Origin: Rhodonellum psychrophilum GCM71 = DSM 17998
GTDB lineage: Bacteria > Bacteroidota > Bacteroidia > Cytophagales > Cyclobacteriaceae
NCBI RefSeq assembly: GCF_000381545.1
Contig: NZ_KB906694.1
Coordinates: 1 to 64,000 of the forward strand
Length of the DNA stretch: 64,000 nt
Direction of reading: 5' to 3'
Shown piece by piece: positions 54,435-62,137 of the stretch. Position 1 is the stretch's first letter. Each line of letters starts with the position of its first letter. A model generated the notes under the pieces. That model was not told where the DNA came from. It saw only the letters and a program-made list of their open reading frames with translations, and did not search any database. The translations under genes were made by a program, and so were the position numbers.

Positions 54435-54908
54435 GTGCTACTTTTAAATCCAATTCACGATTTAATTAGCGTTTATAATTATAAAAAAATTAAAATTAAA
54501 AAAGTATTTAATACTATAAATAGGCAATTTATTTTGAACACTTCAATATATACATCTCAATATATTTATATTATCGTGGCTTTGGTTGTACTCTTTTCCA
54601 TTGCATTGTATATCATGTATTTGAGAAATAAGATGCAAAACATCTTCCTCCTCGAGGAATTGAAGAAAAACGAATACCAATTGAAAAGAAATGAAGAATC
54701 CATTGAAGCACTTGAGAAAAAAGTAGGGAGAATGACGGAGGAGAATCAAAAAATGGAGATCAAATTCCGTGAAAAAAAAGAGAAGCTTTTGGCGCAAATC
54801 AGGGAGAACAAAAATCTGCTGATCCTTATCGATGAACTCAAAAACAAAAACGCCAAGATTGACGATGATGTCACCATTGAATACTTTGTGAAAAAGAAAC
54901 AGGATTAA
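54435..54908 (+). CDS. Membrane-anchored coiled-coil protein, opposite strand within the eCIS locus
   Basis: A frame of 157 residues. There is a hydrophobic helix at about 44-64 (IIVALVVLFSIALYIMYL), then a long charged heptad pattern (LLEELKKNEYQLKRNEESIE, ALEKKVGRMTEENQKMEIKF). The true start is uncertain: the first 35 codons are extremely AT-rich and an internal start before the helix is possible. It overlaps the stop of the convergent AAA ATPase gene by 4 nt. It resembles the TM plus coiled-coil part of Bacteroidota sensor-type regulators without their output domain. It may be a remnant or a small anchor protein. Confidence 0.5.
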   Translation: MLLLNPIHDLISVYNYKKIKIKKVFNTINRQFILNTSIYTSQYIYIIVALVVLFSIALYIMYLRNKMQNIFLLEELKKNEYQLKRNEESIEALEKKVGRMTEENQKMEIKFREKKEKLLAQIRENKNLLILIDELKNKNAKIDDDVTIEYFVKKKQD

Positions 54909-56272
54909 TGCAGGATACTCTTTCCCTGCTTTATTTTTTCAATCCTAATCCCAGATAGAATATCCACGTTGATGATCTCCCTATCGCCTCTTTCCAAACA
55001 TTTCAAAAGGCAAAAATGCAGGACATTGATGATGGATGAACCTGACAACTCATGTCTTTCGGCGAGTTTTTCCACGGAAACCTCCGGATGGTAGTGAAAT
55101 TGATCCGATACTGAATTTTCCCAAAATTGCATCCGTTGTGAAAAGTCGGGTAGCTCAAAATCCAAGACCAACTGAAAGCGCCTGAAAAATGCCTCATCGA
55201 TGTTGTTTTTGAAATTGGAGCTGAGAATTACCAAGCCGTCAAAATCCTCGATTCTTTGGAGCAAATAAGAAACTTCCTGATTGGCATACCTGTCGTGCGA
55301 ATCTGAAGTCTGACTTCTCTTCCCAAACAATGCATCCGCCTCATCAAAAAACAAAATCCACCCTTTATTTTCCCCGAGGTCAAAAATTTTGGATAGGTTT
55401 TTTTCGGTCTCCCCGATATACTTGGAAACCACCATGGAAAGATCGATTCTATAGACATCCATATTGCAGGATTGGCCAAGGACGCTTGCCGTGAAGGTTT
55501 TCCCAGTCCCCGGAGGTCCCGTAAACAAGACTTTGAACCCTTTTTTTATCCTCCTCCCAAAATCAAATTGTTCCTTCAGTTCCTTGCCGTGTTTCAACCA
55601 GTTTTTTATTTCAGAAATCCCATCCAAGATTGGATCGGAAAGGATCAGATCCTCCCATTTTTGTTCGGTGATGATTCTTTGGGCTGGGAAATCAATATCT
55701 GCATCCGGTTTATAAGGTTCACCGGTGGTTAAATACAAAAGATATTCTTTACTGATCCTCAACTGACCACTCAGAAGAGGCTCTCCTGGTAAGGATTTGT
55801 CCAGGAATATGATTTTTTCCTTTGCAAAAAAATGGTTTTGACTGAAAAGTGCCATCAGCTCAAACCGCCTTTTGATATTGCTTCCCGCCAACAAAAAAAT
55901 GGCCGTTTCGCCCGTTGGAAGAAAACCTTTGTGTTTTTCGGCTTTGAGCCCACCAAACTCAGCGAATGGGGTATCAAAATTTTGGTTTTTCACATGCAAC
56001 AAATCAAGTAAGGAGGGTCGGATATCCGGGATCAAGGAAAGAATCAAAACCAATCTTTCCTCTAAACCCATATTGTGTTTTTGGACAAGCTTTGCATAAT
56101 TGGATTCCTGTCCGCTGAAATCAGGCAGTGCGGTTCTTCCCATTTCACTTTCTGGAACCGACTCCTCAAAGGTTATTTTTCCCCTGAGGACCATAATGGA
56201 TTGGAACCACTGCAATTCCATCTCCAAGCAGGCTGCATTTGATGTTAGCTCTTTTTTGGTTTCTTCCTTCAT
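54905..56272 (-). CDS. AAA+ ATPase of the eCIS (Afp15-like)
   Basis: A 455-residue protein. An N-terminal ~220-residue helical region precedes a single AAA+ module with Walker A GPPGTGKT at 252-259, Walker B ILFFDEAD at 306-313, a sensor-like LVILSSNF and an arginine-finger region with DEAFFRRFQLVLDFELP. Afp15-like ATPases are needed for assembly of the particle. It is 1 nt downstream of the WYL regulator gene and separated from the particle block by the plus-strand gene at 54435. Confidence 0.9.
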   Translation of the reverse strand: MKEETKKELTSNAACLEMELQWFQSIMVLRGKITFEESVPESEMGRTALPDFSGQESNYAKLVQKHNMGLEERLVLILSLIPDIRPSLLDLLHVKNQNFDTPFAEFGGLKAEKHKGFLPTGETAIFLLAGSNIKRRFELMALFSQNHFFAKEKIIFLDKSLPGEPLLSGQLRISKEYLLYLTTGEPYKPDADIDFPAQRIITEQKWEDLILSDPILDGISEIKNWLKHGKELKEQFDFGRRIKKGFKVLFTGPPGTGKTFTASVLGQSCNMDVYRIDLSMVVSKYIGETEKNLSKIFDLGENKGWILFFDEADALFGKRSQTSDSHDRYANQEVSYLLQRIEDFDGLVILSSNFKNNIDEAFFRRFQLVLDFELPDFSQRMQFWENSVSDQFHYHPEVSVEKLAERHELSGSSIINVLHFCLLKCLERGDREIINVDILSGIRIEKIKQGKSILH

Positions 56273-56273
56273 C

Positions 56274-57185
56274 CTAAATACTCATTTTATTCAATTGTTC
56301 CCTAAGATTGACAATCAGTTCTTCTCCTTCCAGCACCTTAATTTCGCCTGGAAGCCCCAAGATAAATCTTGCTATTCCATGCAAATGTGGGAGTTCAGCC
56401 TTGAAATAATATTGGTTTCTGTTTTTGGTGTAAGTGAATGGTTTGGTATCCGGATGCTCCTCTATCATCAGTTGAAAGGCTTTCTTGGTCATTTTGAGAT
56501 GGACAAGAAATTGGTTTTTACCAGAAAAACCAAATAAACCTTGCTCTAAAGGCTCATGCAATTCTTGGAATTTAAAAGGTTTGGATGTGACCAAAACCTC
56601 ACCAATTCTCTCTATTTTGAAAATTTTCATTTTCTTGCTTTCGACCTCCAAAGCATAAATGGAATCGAAATTTTTTGAAAAAACCACCGGTTCCAACAGT
56701 CTGTCAGCCACCGAATCGCTGCTGACAGAATAATAATCCCGAAGAATCACCTGGTTTTTGTCCTTGATGGCTTGGGAAACAAGATCCACAAAAATTCCCA
56801 AATTGGCGTTGAAAAGCTTGGTCACGCTTTGTTTAAAATCCGAACGGATGCTGATCTTTTGGAGAATGGAATCTTTCAAGAGGTTTTTTTTGCTGCTCCC
56901 GCTGATCAAGTCATTCAAAAACAGGATTTCATCATCCGAAAAAGTCCCAAAGGAATGGTCGTTGGGATGCTCAACCCTGTCCAGGATTTTGAATTTGGAA
57001 TGTTCTTTTTCGATTTCAAAGCCCAAAGCCTCGAGGAGCTTGAAATACCGGTAGATGGTCCTTGGATCGGTCCCCAGCGTTTCGGCCAATTTATGGACAG
57101 GCTTCCCGATATTGCCCCTGAGCAAATTGATTAGCTTAAAGATCCTGAGAATTTTCTGTTGCTCTATTTGGTTAGATTTTGCCAT
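56274..57185 (-). CDS. WYL-type transcriptional regulator at the head of the eCIS locus
   Basis: A 303-residue regulator. A winged helix-turn-helix spans about 10-60 (LIRGN-like NLLRGNIGKPVHKLAETLGT, DPRTIYRYFKLLEALGFEIE). The middle and C-terminal parts are beta-rich as in WYL proteins, although the W-Y-L triad is not plain (VILRDYYSV). WYL domains often bind nucleic acid or a small ligand and control defence or phage-like loci. It overlaps nothing and ends 1 nt before the ATPase gene, so both are probably co-transcribed. It may control the locus. Confidence 0.8.
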   Translation of the reverse strand: MAKSNQIEQQKILRIFKLINLLRGNIGKPVHKLAETLGTDPRTIYRYFKLLEALGFEIEKEHSKFKILDRVEHPNDHSFGTFSDDEILFLNDLISGSSKKNLLKDSILQKISIRSDFKQSVTKLFNANLGIFVDLVSQAIKDKNQVILRDYYSVSSDSVADRLLEPVVFSKNFDSIYALEVESKKMKIFKIERIGEVLVTSKPFKFQELHEPLEQGLFGFSGKNQFLVHLKMTKKAFQLMIEEHPDTKPFTYTKNRNQYYFKAELPHLHGIARFILGLPGEIKVLEGEELIVNLREQLNKMSI

Positions 57186-57359
57186 GACATTGTTTAAAAA
57201 AGAAAGATAATGCTTAAAAGTAAAATAAAACGCTCATTGACACATATTGTCAGTTTCAGTGATTGAATGAAGTCGTATTTCTGAAAATCTAAGGAAGAAA
57301 AGCTGGATTCTAGTTTAAATTACCTTATTTCAATTTAAGTTTATCTTTCAAATGAATTC

Positions 57360-58928
57360 ATGCCCTTAAAGCTTCCCCGACAATATCTCAGCCTTTTTGT
57401 AGGGTTTCTTTTTCTATCCCTTTATTTTTGGTTGGGGTATGATGGGATCACTTTTAGTGACGATGTCTATTATTTATTGACGGGCAAAAAATTTTGGGAG
57501 GGCATTCCGATTTCCGATGACTATCACTTCAGTTCCCGTTTTGGGGCTTATGTTTTTTCTGGGTTTTTCAGCCATTTATTTGGTCTCAACGATCATTTGG
57601 CAGCACTGGCTTCTCTTTTTAGCTACTTGATTTCGTTTTACCTGCTGTGGCGTTTGTCCAAGCAAAATACTTATCAGTGGTGGTTTACGGGATTCTTCAT
57701 TACCCACATTTATTTTCTCCATTTTTTGCCAAAAGTTTACCCCGACAGCCTCCTTGTCTTGTGGGTCATTGTGGTCCCGCTCACTGCCATTTATCGAAAC
57801 AAATCTCCCTTCTGGATGGCTTTGGCCATGGGATTGGCTTTTATTATCGGGTTTTCAACCAAAGAAACAATGGTGCTTTTGCTTCCTTTTCCCATTATTT
57901 TATTTTTTCATGACCTGGTCCATAAGCGACCGATTGCTTTTTACCTCTGGTTTGGGATTTGGTCAGTGGTTTTGCTTTCCCTGTATTTTGGATTTTTCCA
58001 CTGGAAATTCGGCAATGTATTTTACCGTTTGGAAATGGTAAATGAAGGCCATTATATTTCAGAATACACCTACCATGACAAGGGGATGGGGGCAATTTTC
58101 AGTCGTTTGACTTACATTCCATTTTTTGCATTTGTGGAAAGGGCTTATTGGCCCTGGCTGGTCTTGGCGATTCCTGGACTTTGGATGGCATTCAAATCCC
58201 AGAAACCAATTCTCTTTGAATTTGCACTGACCGTTGGCTGTCTTGTTCTGGGCTTTTGGTTCATGACCTCCACCCTGGATTTTTACAATCCGATCTATCT
58301 CAATCCGAGACACCTTATTGTTCTTATCGGACCATTGTCGGTTTTGATTGCGATGGGAGTTTCCGATTGGATGAGTAACAAAATCTGGATCAATTGGCTG
58401 AGCATCCTTTTTATTCTGGGTGCAGCAATTGCGCTTTGGCTGCATGATTTTAAAATGTCGGGCTATTTATTGGCCTTTGGTTTGGCTGTTTTTTTCCTTA
58501 AAACGACAAAGCAAAAAACTGTGGCCATCGCTATTCTGTTGCTTCTTCCTGTGCTGGCCAGTATCAGACATCAAGGGCAAATCAAGAATTACAATCATTT
58601 TATTAAAGCTTTCAATGAAACTATATTAAACAATGAAAATGAGAATCTTATACTGATCAACAACTTCGTTTACTTGAGCAAGGATATCCTCCTTCCGGAA
58701 CTAGAAATAGCGAAAAAAAAGTTGGTTGCCTTGGAAAATATCGACCGGGTCAAGACTGAAAAACCTGATGAATTTGAGCTTTTCGTTTACAAATATTACC
58801 TACATGCCTATCCATCGGAACAGGAGGATATCAAAGCTTTTGAAGATTGGGCCAAAACTCAAAACTATTTGATAGTGGATGAAAAAGAGGACCAATGGAT
58901 TTTATCCAGAAGGTATAAAATTAACTAG
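57360..58928 (+). CDS. Membrane glycosyltransferase (GT39/ArnT-like)
   Basis: A 522-residue polytopic membrane protein with about ten hydrophobic helices. The first loop reads YDGITFSDDVYYLLTGKKFW, with the Asp pair expected for the polyprenyl-phosphate-sugar site of GT-C glycosyltransferases. A long soluble C-terminal tail starts near residue 425. It would add a sugar from a lipid carrier to a protein, lipid or glycan on the outer face of the inner membrane. Acceptor and sugar are unknown. Its last 4 nt overlap the convergent DUF5777 gene. Confidence 0.75.
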   Translation: MPLKLPRQYLSLFVGFLFLSLYFWLGYDGITFSDDVYYLLTGKKFWEGIPISDDYHFSSRFGAYVFSGFFSHLFGLNDHLAALASLFSYLISFYLLWRLSKQNTYQWWFTGFFITHIYFLHFLPKVYPDSLLVLWVIVVPLTAIYRNKSPFWMALAMGLAFIIGFSTKETMVLLLPFPIILFFHDLVHKRPIAFYLWFGIWSVVLLSLYFGFFHWKFGNVFYRLEMVNEGHYISEYTYHDKGMGAIFSRLTYIPFFAFVERAYWPWLVLAIPGLWMAFKSQKPILFEFALTVGCLVLGFWFMTSTLDFYNPIYLNPRHLIVLIGPLSVLIAMGVSDWMSNKIWINWLSILFILGAAIALWLHDFKMSGYLLAFGLAVFFLKTTKQKTVAIAILLLLPVLASIRHQGQIKNYNHFIKAFNETILNNENENLILINNFVYLSKDILLPELEIAKKKLVALENIDRVKTEKPDEFELFVYKYYLHAYPSEQEDIKAFEDWAKTQNYLIVDEKEDQWILSRRYKIN

Positions 58929-59794
58929 TCGGCTCTCTTTTTTTTGCCCGTGGCGAAGATTCTGTTGACATTGAATCCCAATCTGAATTTTTCTCCAGCA
59001 ACACCATTTCCCCCTGCCAATAGATATTGCTCATTCAGCGCTTGAGAGGTTACAAAATACATTTGAAATACGTGGCCTCCTGCTTCCAAATCAATTCCGA
59101 CTCCCAAATTATTTCTTAAATCATTGTTGAGATTGGGTATCCATTGTAAGGTCAAAGAAGATTTTCCTGTCATCTTGTATTTACCACTGAATCCCAAAGC
59201 CAAATAGAGATTTTGGTCTCCTTCAATTTGATAAAGCGCCCTTGGGTCATTGAAATAGGCCATCATCGGACTCAATTGTACACTGATTTTTTCTGAAAAT
59301 TTTCTGGCGAGCATCAATTGAGCAGCATAACTGGTTCTGTCCATCAAATCCGGCGCATCCTCATTTAAGAAACTGTAATTGGAGGTATTGACTGCTGCGC
59401 CTCCCATCATGGAGAGGGAAAAAGGGGTTTTGTTGTCTTGGGTCTGACTAAAAAAATGGTACCTGCCATAAAGGTTGTACACCTTATCGGTACTGGCCCT
59501 AGCAGCGCCAAGGGAAAATTTTTCGGAAAACCCATATTCAAAACTGAACTGGATATTGGCCCCATTGTCCAAACCATAAAGATCTTGGAGGCCCCCATCG
59601 ATGGTCCCAAAAGTGTGCATGATCGCAAAATGCAGTGCTTTTTTATCCAAAGGCTCCACGGTAAGCAAATTGATATGCCTTGGCGCATGAAAAATAAGCT
59701 CCTCTTTTTGGCTCCCATCGGCCAATTTTCGCTCCAACTGTGCCATTGAGGGATGTGAAAGAAACAGGGCGAGGATTAATATTTTAATTTTCAT
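58925..59794 (-). CDS. DUF5777 outer-membrane beta-barrel protein
   Basis: A 289-residue protein with a signal peptide (KIKILILALFLSHPSMAQ) and beta strands typical of barrels. The opening INLLTVEPLDKKALHFAIMH, the segment IDGGLQDLYGLDNGANIQFS and the FEYGFSEKFSLG pattern are those I know from DUF5777. It stands third after a Rieske protein and a YceI protein on the same strand, an order that is common in Bacteroidota. The start at 59794 is chosen because it gives a clean signal peptide. Role unknown. Confidence 0.82.
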   Translation of the reverse strand: MKIKILILALFLSHPSMAQLERKLADGSQKEELIFHAPRHINLLTVEPLDKKALHFAIMHTFGTIDGGLQDLYGLDNGANIQFSFEYGFSEKFSLGAARASTDKVYNLYGRYHFFSQTQDNKTPFSLSMMGGAAVNTSNYSFLNEDAPDLMDRTSYAAQLMLARKFSEKISVQLSPMMAYFNDPRALYQIEGDQNLYLALGFSGKYKMTGKSSLTLQWIPNLNNDLRNNLGVGIDLEAGGHVFQMYFVTSQALNEQYLLAGGNGVAGEKFRLGFNVNRIFATGKKKRAD

Positions 59795-59842
59795 AGTGCT
59801 CGGCTTTGGATTCAAAAATCAGGATGATTTGGAGAGGTGATG

Positions 59843-60412
59843 TTATTTCGTATTTACAGTTTTTTTCTTCAGGTTTGCCTTGATGCTAATCGTTTGTTCT
59901 TCAGACAATTCATAAAAAATCACCGAGGGAATGGCTATATTATAATCACTCAAGAGGATTTTGAAGGTAGCTTCCAACTGGATTTCCGAATCGGAAATCC
60001 AAGTGATCTTTCCAGGTACCACCATATTTTTCTCCTTGCCATGTATCTTGAAGGTACCGGTTGCGTTCAGCAATTTGCTTTGGCCTTTTTCCAGTTTAAC
60101 CTGTTCATTGATTTTACCAGTAAACTCGGCAAAAGGATACTTTTTTGTCTCCAAGTAATTTTCCCGCATGTGCCGATCCCGGAGACCTATTCCAGTTTTA
60201 AGGGTATTGAGGTCAATGAAAAAATCAAAACTGTTTTTTTCAAAATCCAACAAGCCATTCAAATCGTCAGAAACTCCGGTGAACTCGTTTAAGGCTGCTT
60301 TGGACAAGAATTCTGCCCTCCCTTTGTCCGTATTGTAGGTTTGACCCTTCATTTCGAAAGAGAAGGTGACCAGGAAAGCAAAAAAGAAAAAGACAATTAA
60401 ATTTTTCATCAT
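59843..60412 (-). CDS. YceI-family exported lipid-binding-type protein
   Basis: A 189-residue protein with a signal peptide (LIVFFFFAFLVTFSFE) and the YceI beta-barrel core: DKGRAEFLSKAALNEFTGVS, FDFFIDLNTLKTGIGLRDRH and KKYPFAEFTGKINEQ. YceI proteins bind isoprenoid-type lipids in the periplasm. It overlaps the Rieske gene by 4 nt, so the two are translated together. A link to an exported electron-transfer step is inferred from this pairing. Confidence 0.9.
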   Translation of the reverse strand: MMKNLIVFFFFAFLVTFSFEMKGQTYNTDKGRAEFLSKAALNEFTGVSDDLNGLLDFEKNSFDFFIDLNTLKTGIGLRDRHMRENYLETKKYPFAEFTGKINEQVKLEKGQSKLLNATGTFKIHGKEKNMVVPGKITWISDSEIQLEATFKILLSDYNIAIPSVIFYELSEEQTISIKANLKKKTVNTK

Positions 60413-60912
60413 GATTTGGTGATCGTTAAAATTTTGTTGTCGAGACGGGTAGGAAAACTTGCCAAGGCTTGGTTGGCCGGTCCGGTAAGCACATTTCCGT
60501 CGGTACTAAATCTTGAGCCATGGCAGGTACATGTAAATACATTGCTGGCAAACCTCCAATCTTTGTCACAACCGGAATGGGTACACACAGAGGTCAAGGC
60601 ATTGAATGAATTGTTCCCAACATTGACCACTAGCAATTGGGCGGGAATAATCAGAACCCATCCACCAGCAACATTTAACCCTGTTGCCTGATCAAGATTG
60701 ATGGTGACGGTATTTCCACTGACAGTAATGCCTGTAGCTCCAGCTGGAGGATTGTTGTTGCCTGTATTTGGATTGGTATCCTCATCACTGCTGCAGGAGG
60801 TAAAAAACCCGACCCCAAACATTGACATGATGGCCAAGGAGCCTGTTTTTTTTAGAAAATCCCGTCTGGGATCAGAAAGATTTCCGGTTTTTACTTGAAG
60901 AGAATTTTTCAT
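60409..60912 (-). CDS. Exported Rieske [2Fe-2S] protein
   Basis: A 167-residue protein. The N-terminus has a Tat-type motif (PRRDFLKKTGSLAIMSMFG) and a possible lipobox Cys40 in FFTSCSS. The cluster ligands are C110 and H112 in CTHSGC and C128 and H131 in CTCHGS. C115 and C130 can form the disulfide seen in bc1-type Rieske proteins. It is therefore exported folded with its iron-sulfur cluster and may be lipid-anchored. It lies first in an operon with the YceI and DUF5777 genes. The partner enzyme is not in the window. Confidence 0.9.
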   Translation of the reverse strand: MKNSLQVKTGNLSDPRRDFLKKTGSLAIMSMFGVGFFTSCSSDEDTNPNTGNNNPPAGATGITVSGNTVTINLDQATGLNVAGGWVLIIPAQLLVVNVGNNSFNALTSVCTHSGCDKDWRFASNVFTCTCHGSRFSTDGNVLTGPANQALASFPTRLDNKILTITKS

Positions 60913-61098
60913 ACGGTCATTTACGAGAAGTGTTGAAGGATTGGATCTGGAGTTTCATAATTTATTCACCTGATGGTAAGACAGCTGATTTTAAAACCCC
61001 ATTTAATTAACACTCGAAAAATTAAATTGTTGATTGCCAATAGCAAAAAAATAAATTTAACCCAAACGCTAAGACACCAAAAAAGTAACGTAAAGCAT

Positions 61099-61290
61099 CT
61101 AACTTGATTAAGTTAGATGGAATGTACATTCCATTTCCCAATGGGATTGAAACTGCAAGAAAATCAGACTATTATAGGGATTTGACGTATTCCCGATATG
61201 GTGAAGTCAAAAACAATCAACATATAATGAAACATCAGTTAATTATAATATTGAATTGAGTTCGTAATGCATAAAACGAGTTAAACTCCC
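61099..61290 (+). repeat. Dispersed MITE-like repeat, copy B
   Basis: It contains CAATGGGATTGAAACTGCAA, then GTGAAGTCAAAAACAATCAA (as in copy C), TTATAATATTGAATTG (as in copy A) and ends with AAAACGAGTTAAACTCC. Its left end carries a perfect 10-bp hairpin (61096-61105 with 61110-61119) and the palindrome GGAATGTACATTCC at 61119-61132. It fills most of the 494-nt gap between the Rieske gene and the gene at 61407; I see nothing else there. Confidence 0.55.
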
Positions 61291-61406
61291 TAAAAAATTG
61301 AATTCCCCGAAACAGGGAAATTTTTAAAAATTCACTTGATCCACATTACCCGGTCGAAAAATAAATTTCTACTCCCTTACAATAAAGCACTTGGAGGGAA
61401 AAAACT

Positions 61407-61964
61407 TCAAAACTGTTTTCGATTCAGGATTTCGCTCAGAATAATGGCATCCTTCACGGTAGCTGGATCCTTCAGCATACGGCCAATTCTATTGGCAGGC
61501 TTTTCTTTTTTGGCTTCCTTGTCCAATTGCAGGACAATTGGACCATTCAAGCTGGATGAAATTCTCACTTGCTCGTCCAATGTCAGAATTTTGGGACGTT
61601 CCGAATCCCCAACAAATCCCTGAAAATCCCCATATTTTCTGGAAGTTTCCACGGCGGTTTTATCAGCAGCCACCATCGGCTCCATCGGTCTTGAAACCGG
61701 CTTGTTGACTTTGGGCGTAGTCGCAGGCTGAACGGATTGTCCCTGACCTGTTTCTGGTAAGTTGGCTTTTCGCTGATCCTGCCCAGCCCTGATTTCCTTC
61801 AGCAGATCTTCAAAGGAAGTTGGCCTTGGTCTTTCATTTTCTACACCGCCATCTTGATCCGTCTCTTCATCCATGAATTCCTTTTCTTTTTTGCCCTTTT
61901 TGACGGCAGAATAGATGAAATAAATGATGATGGCGATGATATAAATTATATTCCCTGGTTCCAC
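61407..61964 (-). CDS. Small membrane-anchored protein next to smc
   Basis: A 185-residue protein with one N-terminal transmembrane helix (NIIYIIAIIIYFIYSAVKKG) followed by a charged and proline-rich, probably disordered region (VENERPRPTSFEDLLKEI, TTPKVNKPVSRPMEPM). The C-terminus is helical and reads VKDAIILSEILNRKQF. I know such proteins as uncharacterised Cytophagales genes that lie divergent from smc. Function unknown. Confidence 0.7.
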   Translation of the reverse strand: MEPGNIIYIIAIIIYFIYSAVKKGKKEKEFMDEETDQDGGVENERPRPTSFEDLLKEIRAGQDQRKANLPETGQGQSVQPATTPKVNKPVSRPMEPMVAADKTAVETSRKYGDFQGFVGDSERPKILTLDEQVRISSSLNGPIVLQLDKEAKKEKPANRIGRMLKDPATVKDAIILSEILNRKQF

Positions 61965-62137
61965 TTATGTTGTGTTTTTTATAACTGATCCAAGATAGGG
62001 ATAAAATCCGAAGGTAGAAAAAAGAAGTCCTGAATATAGGCTCTATTGATATGAATTTGCCTCCGCAACCCTGCTTTTCTTGGTTAATTTGGAGAATGGT
62101 TTAATTTTGCTTTAGATTCAAAATAATTGGCGTTGGG

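Noticed and set aside
32451..56272. Type VI secretion system
   Set aside because: VgrG-like, PAAR, gp25 and tube proteins occur in both, but there is no TssJLM membrane complex and no ClpV. The DUF4255 cap, DUF5908, LysM adaptor and tape measure are eCIS features.
25580..61160. GGGATTGAAAC-like ends resembling CRISPR repeat 3' ends at three places
   Set aside because: Only single copies occur at each place, with similarity going on for over 100 nt beyond the motif and no spacer array or cas genes. They belong to the dispersed repeat family.
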